Of a stretch of DNA of 64,000 bases, positions 44,763-55,919 are shown piece by piece; the stretch's first letter is position 1; each line of letters opens with the position of its first letter. The stretch is from Clarkia xantiana subsp. parviflora. Taxonomy: Eukaryota; Streptophyta; Magnoliopsida; Myrtales; Onagraceae. The stretch spans positions 15,252,001 through 15,316,000 of the forward strand of contig JAPTYO010000017.1 in the NCBI GenBank assembly GCA_036873135.1. Direction: 5' to 3'. A program made the position numbers and the translations under genes. A model generated the notes under the pieces. That model saw only the letters and a list, made by a program, of their open reading frames with translations. It searched no databases and had not been told where the DNA came from.

Positions 44763-44935
44763 ATGACGAGCAATCTTCCTCCTCCCGACAGTGTCAACCT
44801 GCAAGAAAAGAAGAAAGGCCCAGGCCGCCCAAGAAAGACAAGTGTCGAGCAATCAAGCAGACAGGTACCAGCAAGGAGTCAGCCAGGACCATCTCACATC
44901 CCTGAGGCTACCTCAACTGCTTCCTCCGTGCCTGC
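44763..44935 (+). pseudogene. Gag N-terminus of Gypsy-D, interrupted by Gypsy-E
   Basis: Starts ATG at 44763 (MTSNLPPPDSVNLQ), basic and Pro/Ser-rich, 57 codons plus two bases up to the insertion site. The third base of the split codon is at 56601, in the frame of the downstream gag piece. Confidence 0.7.
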
Positions 44936-45611
44936 TGATGGGTTCAATTACAGCCTTTAGGCCCATTAACGGGGAGGAAACGGCAAACAGGCCCACCAGG
45001 CCCAAAATGAAGGTCAAGATGACCTAGGAGAAGGATCCCGACGAAGGGAGTCCCGATGAGGCAAGGTCCCGACAGAGTCGGTCCCGGCAGTCGAGCTGGA
45101 AGCTCCAGATGAGAAGCCTTTTTAGTAGGCCCCGATGATGAATCCCTGAGAATGATTGGTCCTGTCACGATGACGAGGGGCCCCGAGCGGTGACACAACG
45201 AGATAACTCTGGAGTCTCCGACTGGAGTCGGGACTCGTTACCAGAGGATAAGGCCAGGATACGCGGGGCGTGGCCGAGATACACGGAACGTGGTTAAGAT
45301 ACACGGAGCGTGGCCGAGATACGCGAGATCACATCCGAGATACGCGGGATACGGGCTAACCACCCCCAACGGTTCACCAGGTACCTGAGGCATCTTTTCG
45401 CCTATAAAAGGGCAAGGGGTCACCTCAGAACGTTTACGTTGAATTACATACTCTGAGGTTATTGCTTGTCAGTTCGTATTGGGCACTCATTTAAGCATCG
45501 GAGAGGGATTCTGGGTCACCGCCCGGTCTATCCCCTCTTGCAGGATTGCGTGGAGCAAAGGAGCTAGGATTGCCGTCAAAGTCCGTGCCGGAGTTCCACC
45601 GTGATCCAACA
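44936..45611 (+). repeat. 5' LTR of Gypsy-E
   Basis: TGATGGG to GATCCAACA. TATAAAAG at 45403-45410. Internal repeats of a GATACGCGGAGCGTGGCCGA type (45255-45355, about 5 copies) lie upstream of the TATA box and may act as promoter repeats. Confidence 0.96.
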
Positions 45612-45628
45612 TTGGCGCCGTCTGTGGG
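45612..45628 (+). other. Primer binding site of Gypsy-E
   Basis: TTGGCGCCGTCTGTGGG immediately after the LTR, a common motif in plant Tat-lineage elements. Confidence 0.8.
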
Positions 45629-45647
45629 AAACAAACAAAAAGCTGAT

Positions 45648-47162
45648 ATGCCTTCTACTCGATCGATGGCGGCTGGCAAGCACAGAAGACAGGGACAATC
45701 CGGTGGTTCCCGTCACCCCGCTGCAACAAATCTGGATTCAGTACCAGAACAGGAGGAAAACCAGAACCATCCCCCGGCTGAGCTCTCCCAGACAGGAGGG
45801 CACAATGGAGATCCCGAGGATATTGCTCCTCAGCACCAGGGCAGTAGGGGGCAGGAGGCTCCCCCAGCTACAGACTTGACAAGGGCCGTGGCGGAAGCCA
45901 TGCCCATGTTTCTAGCAGCCGTGGAGCCTCTCTTGGATCGGAGAGAGGCTGTGAGGAGGCAGGAGGAGATGCCCCCGTTGGAGGAAGTGGCCCCGCCAAC
46001 AGAAGGTCGGAACGCACAGGAAGTCCCGCCCCGAGGCCAGGACAGAGGTAGAGCATCCGCTCAGCCGGAGAGGTTCGTGGTTGATGGGCCTGGACCAGTA
46101 CAGCACAGGACCATCCCCCTGAATGGTCCCATCACTCCCGACCAGGTGGTAAAGATCGTGAACATCTGCATGGGAGAACAGAAGTCGTTGGTGTCGGAGC
46201 TAAGGGATCGATCCACTCATCCCTTCGTTCCCCGACTCATCGACACCCTAGCCCCGCCTGGGCTAGGCATCCCCACGATAAAGGAGTATGATGGCGAAGG
46301 AGATCCAGTTCGCCATGTCCAGAAACACCTCATGGAATGTCTGGGAAGAGCCCCGAGTGAAGACATAGTGTGTACGCTGTTCCCAAACACACTTGGAGAA
46401 AGAGCCCTGACCTGGTTCTTCAGTCTGCCCCCAGGCTGCATCACTTGCTGGGCAGATATGCACGACCGATTCATTCAGCAGTACCAGGGTCGGAGACGTC
46501 TATTAAAGAGCGTGAGGTCCCTGACCCAGGTGGTGCAGAGGCCCGACGAATCACTGGCTCATTATTACCAGCGGTACACGGCCAGTGTGGCAGAGATTGA
46601 CGAAGATATCTCGGAAGGTGAGACCATCCGTACCTTCATTCGGAATTTAACGGCCCCCTATGGTTCCGACCTGATGCACAGCGTGGCCGAGAAAGCTGTG
46701 TGGAATATGGAGGCATTACAGAAGAGGGTGAAACGGCAGATCGATGTCCAGGAGTCGAAGATAGCCGCGGGAGAACTGGAGCCCCCAAAGTCGAACAAAG
46801 GAAAGCAGTCGGTTAAACCCTTTGACGATCGTAAGACAAAGGGCAAACCCGAGAGTAGTCGGAACCGAGGCCGACCTGATAGAAGGGACGATAGACGTTC
46901 TTCAAGGAAGGATAAGCGGGAGGATCTCCACATTCCTCTCAACTGCTCCATGGCGGAAGTGCTGACAGTCATGAAACGACAAGGTATCTCCAGGTACCCC
47001 CCCCCCCCCAAAGAAGGATGGAGAATTCTTGGGATCTCGCACAGATCGCTACTGCCGATTTCACCGCGCAAATGGTCACGACACCAACCACTGTCGAGAA
47101 CTGAAGAAGGAGATCGAAAAGCTGATCCAGAAGGGGAAGCTCAAGGAATTCGTCGGGGATAA
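45648..47162 (+). pseudogene. Gag polyprotein of Gypsy-E (frameshifted at its end)
   Basis: Structural capsid protein. I choose ATG 45648 (MPSTRSMAAGKHRRQ), after the primer site; the open frame reaches back into the LTR but that part would precede gag. Residues about 180-380 form the gag capsid domain: IKEYDGEGDPVRHVQKHL, ALTWFFSLPPGCI, FIQQYQGRRRLLKSV, ESLAHYYQRYTASV. A basic Arg/Lys/Asp region follows, then MAEVLTVMKRQGISRYPPPP. A run of 13 C (46997-47009) throws the frame off; the zinc knuckle YCRFHRANGHDTNHC continues in the other frame from about 47020. Confidence 0.88.
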
Positions 47163-48096
47163 GCGGTGTCGATCCCGCTCTCGGTCCCGATCGCGGTCCC
47201 GTTCCCGATCCGGTGATCGGTCCCCAAAAAAGAAGAGAACCGATCCAGAGTCATCCGGTGCTCGCAAGGAGAGACGGGGCACTATCAACGTGATTCATGG
47301 AGGGTTTGCTGCTGGAGGTGATACCTCATCCGCCCGAGAGGTCTATGCCTCTAGAATCCCTACAGCAGTGGTGTTGGGTAAGAGGTCCCGATCCTGGACC
47401 TTGAAAGAAGAGATGGTAATCTCCTTCTCGTCGGAACACCTCATAGGCGTGGAGACTCCGCACGACGATGCCTTGGTGGTAACCTTGGATGTAGACGGGT
47501 TCGAAATGAAGAGAAATCTAATCGACGGAGGGAGCTCCTCCGACATTCTATTCATGGACGCGCTGGAGGCTATGGGGAAAACGAAGAAAGATCTAAAGGA
47601 GGCAAACTTCCCGATGGTCGGGTTCTCTGGCTCAACCTCCTATCCGCTAGGAGTAATCACCTTACCAGTGGAGTTTGGTAGTGGGTGGAAATCAGAAAGA
47701 AGGAACGTGGAGTTCGTGGTAGTCGATTCCGCGGGGACCTACAACGCGATCATCGGAAGAACCACCATTAACCCCCTGATGGCGGTTGCCTCGACAGTGC
47801 ACCAGAAGATGAAGTTCCCGACCGACCATGGAGTCGGAGAGGTTAAAGGCGACCAGGTGGCTTCTCGAAAATGTTATGTTAACGCCACCCGAAGGAGGAG
47901 ACGAGAGGCCATGACTGTCCTTCAGACCGACACGGATCCTAGAGAAGAGTTTGGGCGTCCCGCCCCCGTAGAAGATCTAAAAGAAGTCGAGATCGACGGA
48001 CCCCAGAGGAAGGTGAAAATCGGGTATGCCCTGACTGAAGAGACAGCCCAGAAATTAATTGAATTATTGAAGGAGTTCAAGGAGCTGTTTGCCTAG
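47010..48096 (+). pseudogene. Gag zinc knuckle and aspartic protease of Gypsy-E
   Basis: Same frame as pol. Begins with the knuckle YCRFHRANGHDTNHCRELKK (C-x2-H-x4-H-x4-C), then an Arg-Ser run (about 47165-47215), TINVIHGGFAAGG linker, and protease with LIDGGSSSDIL (catalytic Asp at 47524) and SYPLGVITLPVEFG. The linker ends KEFKELFA, where Trp is replaced by TAG (48094-48096) before the reverse transcriptase. Protease cuts the polyprotein in the virus-like particle. Confidence 0.9.
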
Positions 48097-49311
48097 TCCC
48101 CGAGCGATATGCCAGGAATCAGCCCCGATGTGATCGTACACGAACTGAAGATAGATCCTGCGATCAAGCCTATCACGCAGAAAAGGCGTCCGATGGGCAC
48201 AGACAAGAAGATCGCGATCCAGCAGGAGGTGGGCAGGTTGCTCGATGCGGGGTTTATCAAAGAGCTCCGATTCCAAACCTGGGTTGCTAATCCGGTGCTG
48301 GTGAAGAAAACTAACGGGAAATGGCGAATGTGTGTGGATTTCCGCGACCTGAACAAGGCTTGCCCAAAGGACTGTTACCCACTCCCGAGAATCGACCAGC
48401 TGGTGGATGCCACATCGGGACATGAGCTGTTGAGTTTCATGGATGCGTATTCAGGCTACAACCAGATCAAGATGGCCAAGGAAGACGCTCCCCATACAGC
48501 GTTCTATGCAGACAGTGACATCTATCACTACGATGTCATGCCTTTCGGGTTGATCAATGCTGGGGCAACCTATCAGCGGATGGTGAACAAGCTGTTCGGA
48601 GATATGCTGGGAGAAACCATGAAAGCTTATGTGGATGATATGCTGGTGAAGTCCCGACAAGCCGAGGATCATGTGCACAACCTTACCATTGCATTTGAGC
48701 GGATGAGGCTCCATCAAGTTCTCTTAAACCCGACGAAATGCGCCTTCGGAGTCCACTCAGGGAAGTTTTTAGGCTTCATGGTGAATCCTGAGAAGCTGAG
48801 GGCAATCGAGGAGATGCAATCTCCGATAAACCATCGGGAGGTACAAGTGCTGAATGGCCGACTAGCTGCAATGAATCGCTTCTTGTCCAAAGCCAGCGAC
48901 CGGTCAATGCCGTTTTTTGAAGTCCTGAGGGCCAACAAGAAATTTGAATGGACCGCCAAGTGTGAAGAGGCGTTCCAAGCACTCAAGCAGCACCTTCGCA
49001 CCCTCCCGCCATTGGCAAAACCGGTTCCAGGCGAGCCGCTCTACCTTTATTTGGCTGTTTCTGAATTTTCCATTAGCTCTGTGTTAGTAAAAATTGTCAA
49101 GGGTAATCAAGTCCCCGTCTATTATGTAAGCAAGGCGTTTGCCAAGTCTGAATTTAACTATCCCGCCGTTGAGAAGTACCTCTTTGCGTTGATTATTACT
49201 GCTCGGAAGCTAAGGCCTTATTTCCACGCACACGAGATTACTGTGCTGACGAACCAGCCTTTGAAGCATTTTTTGAACCGACCGGATGCGTCGGGAAGAT
49301 TAGTAAAATGA
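48097..49311 (+). pseudogene. Reverse transcriptase and first RNase H of Gypsy-E
   Basis: In frame with the protease; ATG at 48109 is only the first Met after the stop, not a true start. Motifs: FQTWVANPVLVKKTNGKWRM, CVDFRDLNKACPKD, LLSFMDAYSGYNQI, MPFGLINAGATYQRMV, YVDD (48628-48639), LNPTKCAFGV. The first RNase H follows (EPLYLYLAVSEFSISSVLV, YYVSKAFAKSEFNYP) and seems to lack its first catalytic Asp, as is usual when a second RNase H is present. The frame is broken at 49309-49311 where Trp reads TGA (SGRLVK-stop-AVELSEF). Confidence 0.93.
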
Positions 49312-51240
49312 GCAGTAGAGCTTAGTGAGTTTCGCATACACTTCGCTCCAAGAACAGCCATTAAAGGCCAGGCATTGGCGGATTTTATAGCAGAATCTAC
49401 AGCCCCCGATCTGGAAGAAGCGGGCCCTGTAGAGGGGGAAACCATGGAGGTCCCGACAGAAGAACAACCAGAGAGGGCAGAGCAATCAAAACAGCCAAAC
49501 AAGGAAAATACCTGGGAGATGTACACGGATGGCTCCGCGAGTTCGGACGGATCAGGAGCGGGCTTTTTGTTGATACCACCGGGTGAAGGTGAACCGCTCC
49601 GATACGCCTTGGCTTTAACATTCAAGGCCACAAACAACGAAGCGGAGTATGAAGCTCTTATCACGGGCCTAAAAATTGCTAAAGGCACTGGAATCGATCA
49701 CTTGAGAGTGAAGTGCGACGCAGCTTTAATCGTGAACCAGGTTCAAGGGCGATACGAAGCAAGGAGTCCAATAATGAAGAAGTATCTGCGAGAGGTACAA
49801 GCCGTGAAAGAGAGCTTCAAAAGCTTCGATATCGAGGCAATTCCAAGGGAGGAAAATGTAGAGGCAGATGCTTTGAGCAAATTTGCCCTTGGGGCACCCT
49901 TGGAAGAAAATCGGAAGGTGCACTTCTTGGAGAAGGTGATCTTATCAAACATCGACCCAACACAGGTGTGCGCCATTGAAGCGAGATCGGAGGAGGAGCC
50001 AACTTGGATGACCCCGATAGTCACGTACCTGACTACGGGGGCAGTCCCCGATGATCAAGTGGCAGCGGACAGGATACGTCGGATCGCGGCCAATTATGTG
50101 ATGCTGGACAATCAGCTATACAAGAAGGGCTGGTTCTCGACTCCGTACTTAAAGTGTGTGGCAGAACCCGACACCAATCGAATTCTGAAGGAGGTACACG
50201 AAGGGATCGCGGCTTGTCATGAAGGGACCCGATCCATCATGAGAAAAGTGCTAAACTTAGGCTATTATTGGCCCACGATGAACAAAGAAGCGACGGCGAT
50301 GGTCCGATCCTGCGACGCGTGCCAGAGGTACGCCCCGAGTATCGTGGCTCCAGCCGCTAATCTGACATCCATCAAGAGCGCGTGGCCCTTCGCGCAGTGG
50401 GGCATCGACTTGGTGGGGCCTCTTCCACAAGCACAAGGTCAATGTAAGTATTTACTTGTAGCTATCGATTATTTTTCGAAATGGATAGAGGCGAAGGCAT
50501 TGGCCAGAACAACGGGGAACCAGATCGTCAAGTTCCTCCAAACCCACATCGTGTCCAGATACGGGATTCCTAAGGTGGTGATCAGCGACAATGGTCCACC
50601 GTTTAACGGCTCTCAGGTGAGGGAGTATCTGGAAGAATTGAACATTGAGCATCGGACCGCCTCCGTACGCCATGCTCAGACTAATGGCCAGGTGGAGTCA
50701 GCCAACAAAATCGTGATGGATGGCCTGAAGAAGAGGGTCTATGCCTTGAAAGGCAAGTGGCTGAACGAACTGGAAAATGTGTTTTGGGCTGTTAGAACGA
50801 CACCCAAACGATCAACGGGGGAGACTCCGTTTGGCCTCGTTTATGGCACGGAAGCAGTCGCCCCTGTGGAGGTAGCTATGGCGTCCCATCGGATGAGATA
50901 TTACGAGCCCCTGACAAATGATGAAATGAGACGTCTGGACTTGGACTTACTCGAAGAGAAGAGGCGGGAGGCCGACGAAGTCCAAGCTCGAATGCGTTTG
51001 GCGACGGCCAGATACTACAATCGGCGAGTGAAATCCCGACAGTTCTTCGTCGGGGAGCTGGTTTGGCGTCGCAACGATTTCACCCTTTTGGATCGAATCA
51101 ACAAGATGGCACCAAAATGGGAAGGACCTTATAAGGTCGTGGGGATGCCGGCTCCAAATGCGTACAAGTTGGAAGACCTCGATGGCAGAACGTTAAAGCA
51201 TTCTTTTAGTGGCGAACACTTGAAGAAACACCATGCTTGA
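49312..51240 (+). pseudogene. Second RNase H and integrase of Gypsy-E
   Basis: Same frame as above. Counting from ATG 49375: second RNase H about residues 47-175 with D52 (YTDGSAS), E88, D114 and D164. Integrase zinc domain H274, H281, C312, C315. Integrase core D344 (WGIDLVGPLP), D404 (ISDNGPP), E440 (TNGQVESAN), with exactly 35 residues between the last two. A GPY-type end (APKWEGPYKV) then LKHSFSGEHLKKHHA. No chromodomain. The second, plant-type RNase H marks the Tat lineage. This part is fully open and its catalytic residues are intact. Confidence 0.95.
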
Positions 51241-52470
51241 AGAAAGTCGCCTTAAGTGGTGCCCGACAAAGTCGCCTTAAGTGGTGCCCGATAAAGTCGC
51301 TTTAAGTGGTGCCCGATGTAAAATCGCCTTAAGTGGTGTATGCTGTTTATCGTTTAATTCGATGTAAGCCAATTTTGTGCCGTCAATAAATAAAGAGGTT
51401 GCTTCCAAATATGAGTTGTCCTTAGATTTATTCTAAGTGTCAAAGTCGCCTTCAGTGGTGCACGAGAAAAGTCGCCTTCAGTGGTGCATGAGAAAAGTCG
51501 CCTTGAGTGGTGCACGATCATTAGATTTATTCTAAGTATCAAAAAGTCGCCTTGATTGGTGCACGATACTAAGTCGCCTTGAGTAGGGATGGCAACGGGT
51601 CTCGGGCCCCGCTGACCCGCGGGGCCCCGACCCGGTTTTGACCCGCCGACCCGCCGACCCGCGGGTCACGGGTCGGGTCCGGGGCGGGTCGGGCTCGGGT
51701 CGGGGCGGGTCCGGGTCTAGAGACCCGGGGCCCCGTAGACCCGCCCCGAAATCCATATGAATATAATTTTTTTTTTTTAATTTTTTTATGTTAATATGAT
51801 CTAACATTTAATAAAAAAATATGGTTAATATAGTACCTATATAAATAACATGGACCAAATAGATTTATATTTAGATTATTAGTATTTGTTAATTTGGTGT
51901 TTGGATTTAAATTTGTATTTGTAATGAATTTGATGTGTTTGTTGTTTATATTTGATTGATGTTAGATTTATGTTTTGAATTTATATATAATGTAATATTT
52001 TGACAAAAAAAAATTGTATTTAATATTGAAAAGTTAAAAAAAAAAAAATTGTTCATATGACGGGGCGGGTCGGGGCCCCGCGGGTCGACCCGCGGGATTG
52101 TTGACCCGACCCGACCCGACCCGAAAGGCCCATTTGGCCGGGGCCGGGTCAGCCAGGCCGACCCGCGGGGCGGGTCCGGGGCTGCAAAAACCCGCCCCGA
52201 CCCGCCCCGTTGCCATCCCTAGCCTTGAGTGGTGCACGATCTTTAGGTTTATCCTAAGTAATAATTAAGTCGTCTTAAGTGATGCACGGAACAAAGTCGC
52301 CTTGAGTGGTGCACGATCCTTAGATTTATTATAAGTATCAAAAAGTCGCCTTGAGTGGTGCACGATACTAAGTTGCCTTGAGTGGTGCACGATCTTTAGG
52401 TTTATTCTAAGTAAGTCGTCTTAAGTGATGCACGGAACGAAGTCGCCTTAAGTGGTGCAAGTTATTAAAT
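51241..52470. repeat. About 25-bp minisatellite in Gypsy-E 3' region
   Basis: Units AAGTCGCCTTGAGTGGTGCA plus CGAT and variants, roughly 20 copies, with interspersed TTAGATTTATTCTAAGTA. Begins right after the integrase stop. Interrupted by the MITE at 51584-52221. Confidence 0.9.
51584..52221. mobile_element. hAT-type MITE, 638 bp
   Basis: Terminal inverted repeats TAGGGATGGCAACGGG at both ends and an 8-bp target duplication GCCTTGAG (51576-51583 and 52222-52229), the hallmark of hAT transposition. Both arms are very GC-rich (GGGTCGGG and CCCGACCC strings, possibly extending the inverted repeats) and the centre (51770-52050) is AT-rich. No transposase. Confidence 0.93.
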
Positions 52471-52653
52471 CGTCGGGAAGGACGTACGAGAATGTCTTTA
52501 GTGTCGAAGTTTCGACCTAAGCGCGTATAGTAAAATCACTCGGAGAAGTGCAACGAAAGAATCGGAACTAAAAAAGTCTGATATTGATAAGGGCTCGAGG
52601 GCCCGACGATGACAAAAGAGAAGAAGATACAAGGACTCTAAAGATAAAAACAT

Positions 52654-55367
52654 TCAAGCTTGGTCCTTGTCGGCAACATTGGCAGCAGCTGGGTCCGCGG
52701 AGTCGGCAACAGAAGGATCCACAGGGTTAGCTTCGGGAGGATCGACTATCGGGGCTTCCGCACTTGGAAGTTCAGAAGCGTCTTCGACAATTACGGGGGT
52801 ACTCCCCCCATCACTCTCCTCGGAAAGAGCAAAATACTTTTTCGCAAAGGGAGCAAGGGAAGGAGACTTGTCGAAATTGATGGCGTCCCCGTACTCCAGA
52901 TGGAGCTCCTCAACCGCATTGAAGAGAGTTTTCTCCACCTCCGCGCCAAAGAACTTCATGGCATCGGCTTGGAAGTCCCCGGACCTCCGATAGTCCTCCC
53001 GACCCTTTACCTCCGCCTCGGCCAGCTGCGCAGGAAACCCCGCGATTTGCTCCTCTAGAGCCTTCTTCTCGAGGACCAGTTTGTCCTCGGCAACCTTCTT
53101 CTCCTGAACCAGCTTGTCCACAGCCGCCTCCCGCTCCTGCCGCTCTTGCCTCAAGAGCCCCTCGAAGTCCCCGATCTGCTTCTGGAGGTCCCGAACCTTC
53201 TGATCAAGGACAGCCTGTTCCTTGACAAGCTTTCCCCGCGAAGATTGGGAGGCCTTAAGATCCTCCTGGAGCTGCTCGCGGATCCCTCGGTTTCGCTCCC
53301 GGGACTCATCATAGGCAATGACATACCCGATGAGGCGGTTGAAGTCCCCGAGCTCCTGCAATAAGAAGGAAAAGTGTTAACGGAACAAACGACCCGATTT
53401 ATCATCAAAGAGAAAGAAGCGAAGTCCTACCTCTATACGGCGCATGGCCATATCCCTGACCTCCCGATGCATGTGCGTCCGATTGAGGAAAATCGGATAC
53501 CGCATAGTAGGCATGATCGAGCCTGCCAGCAGATGCAGGGCCAGCTTCCGGTCCTGCTCCCCTTGTGTAAGCGGGACTCCTTGAAGCGTCTGGATAGGAG
53601 TCCAGGGGGCATTCTCTTGTGAAGGATCGAAGGGCCTGTAGAAGTTCCCATCGAGAGCAAGAGGAGAAAGAGGACGATGAGTGGAAGGGCATGCCTCCGT
53701 CTCGGCCCGAACAGGGGAAGGAGTGAAGTCATGGATGGGCGAGGGCTGCCGCTGCTGCGCAGAAGATGAGGGAGGCGGCCCCTGAGGGGTTGGTTTCAAG
53801 GGGGGTTGCCCCGTCTTCCGACGCTGACGAAGGGAGCCACCCTCGTCAGTCTCCTCGGAGGAGTCCAAGGTTTCCACCTGACGAAATTGTTCGCCAGTCG
53901 GAGCCTTCTCTCCAGCTGAGGAAGGCACCCCCGCTGAAGACGGTGTGTCCGCGGAAGCTGCGGCACCTGACGGAGCTCCCGAGCGACCTGCACCTGGAGG
54001 ATGAGAAGCTTCAGAAATGTAGTCAGGAAGTTCATCGGGATTCTTACACCAAATGATACGTCGGGAGACGTATTAATCCTTCCCGCGAAAATGATAGTAG
54101 CCCGCCTTCAAGACACGAGGAGTTTCGCCTCGAAGAATTCGTTTAACGTCAGCAATGCGGGCCTCTTTGGTTGAAGGTATCAAATCCTTCGGGACCATCC
54201 TCCTGTATGATTTTATAGCAAGTCGGAGCTTTTTACCTTCTTCAGCATTCTGGACACCAAAAAGCTGGTCCAGATCCACCCGCTTCCGCTTAGGTTGCTC
54301 CGCGGAAGGAGACCCCGATCGAGCAGCAGCCTTCTTGGCGGACTTCCTCTTCCGCGAGGGGCGGACAGCATCAGTCTCCCCTGCTTAAGGAATAGATCGC
54401 TCAGCACAGATACCTTCTTGGCTGCAAATAGTAAACAAAGAAGAGTTAGAAGTTTACCCAAGGGACCATATTAGAAGGGCCGTCGAAGAGTTGCCCCCCA
54501 GAGACAATATCAAGGAGTCGGATCCCGGCGTGCACCAGGTCCCGCTCCACAAGAGAGTTGGCGTTGAGGGGAGTGTAGGACTCCCCCCATCGATAAAGCT
54601 GGATAAGTTTGAGAGTTTCAAAATCCTCGTCGGTATAAGTATGGAAAGCAGGCGAGGGTCCGCTGCCACCTCCCACCGAGGCCAGGGAATCGAAGAGTGT
54701 CGGATGAAGAAGTAGCTCTTCTTCCAGCTACTGTTGTCGGACCCTGTATCAACCAAGAGTCCCCGACCCTTGACCACCTTCCAGGTGTCATTGGTCCAAC
54801 CACATCGGCCAAGCTGCTGCTTACTCCACTTGGGCATCCGAGGGTAGAAGGCGCAAACCCCCGCCTCATTGCACTTCATCCCATAAAAGGTTCTGAAGAG
54901 CTGGAGGTTGTAGACCCACTTCTGTCGGAAGCAGAGAACTTGAAAGGCGTTCCAGAGGCGGATGGCATGGGGAGAAAAGGTAGTGGGGTGCGTTTTGTAA
55001 TGATGGCACAGCTCGACCAGATTACCACAAAAGGGGAATCTGATCCCCGCGGATACCTGTCCCGTAGAGACAAATACCTCCCCTTCTTGGGGACGAGTAA
55101 CCTCAGGGTTACTCGAGGGGCGAGGCCAAGGATATGGGAATCGGGGTTCCCAGGTAATAGTGATACAACCCTCTCGGAGGGCTGCATCATAAGCAGTATT
55201 GGAGATCTCATTCAGAGCATAGTCAAAGTTAAAAGGTTTTCTCCCCTCAGAGCTGGAACCACTGTCTGAAAAGCAACCATGGCAAGAAAAATACAGTGGG
55301 ACTCTGGGAAAGCTATAAACAAAGAAAAGACGAACAAAGCAACAAGGGGGAATCCCTTACCAGACAT
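52654..55367 (-). pseudogene. Antisense spliced cargo gene of Gypsy-E
   Basis: Opposite strand to pol. Exon 1 55367-55361 (ATGTCTG), intron 55360-55266 (GT..AG). Exon 2 55265-54458 has LWNAFQVLCFRQKWVYNLQL, MKCNEAGVCAFYPRMPKWSK, SSWKKSYFFIRHSSIPWPRW; this resembles the putative gypsy-type transposon / plant mobile domain proteins. Intron 54457 to about 54413. Exon 3 (to 53431) is basic, then Pro/Ser-rich. Intron 53430-53356. Exon 4 53355-52654 is a long coiled coil (GDFEGLLRQERQEREAAVDK) with an acidic Pro-rich tail. A 1-bp deletion near 54380 and a CAA-to-TAA stop (about 54073) break this copy. Role unknown. Confidence 0.8.
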
Positions 55368-55528
55368 GATGAAGTAGAGGTTGAGGAGATGAACGAAACG
55401 TCGCCGAAAAGATGATCGGAGAAACTCCAAAGACCTTCGAAATCACAGAACTTGGAATCGCAGAGAAATCACAAAGAGCTCTTGAGAATTCGGAAACGGT
55501 AAAAGTTAAATTATGACCATGGCTAGGG

Positions 55529-55543
55529 TTTTATAGGCGAGGA
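55529..55543 (-). promoter_or_regulatory. Promoter of the antisense gene (TATA and telo-box)
   Basis: Minus strand TATAAAACCCTAGCC, about 162 nt upstream of the antisense ATG. TATAAAA is a TATA box and AAACCCTA is the telo-box motif known from plant housekeeping gene promoters. The same arrangement occurs in Gypsy-F (61353). Confidence 0.6.
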
Positions 55544-55908
55544 AGACAGTTGAAGGGAAACTTCGATCCGAGTCGTCGAAGTCGAAGAGTTTTAATCTGG
55601 ACCGTTGAGATGAAACGTGCAGAAGGACAACAGACGTAATGATGAAACGCCCTGAAAAGCACTTTTCAGAAAAGGACAGGCGCGAAAAATCAGGCACGTG
55701 GGCTGAAAACGTCGCTCCATTATCTACTGCAGTTAATGAACTGGGGAACCGAGGAGACCCCTAGGATTTAACAGTTAGCTACAAAACATTGAGGAAACGT
55801 GAAGGAGAAGACTGATAATTGAGTAACTGAACCAAGGGAAAGATCCCCGACTCCAGTATCGGAAGATCGGGAGTTGGAAGACACGACGAACTAAAAGTCC
55901 CTCATGTC

Positions 55909-55919
55909 TTGGGGGCAAA
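55909..55919 (+). other. Polypurine tract of Gypsy-E
   Basis: TTGGGGGCAAA immediately before the 3' LTR. Confidence 0.8.

Noticed and set aside
45546..45647. Upstream in-frame ATG for Gypsy-E gag
   Set aside because: It lies in the LTR before the primer site; the ATG at 45648 is the better start.
51532..52237. Gly/Pro/Arg-rich ORFs near 51.6 and 52.1 kb
   Set aside because: They are translations of the GC-rich MITE arms.
53146..55269. Plus-strand ORFs across the antisense gene of Gypsy-E
   Set aside because: They are opposite-strand shadows; homology and splice sites support only the minus strand.
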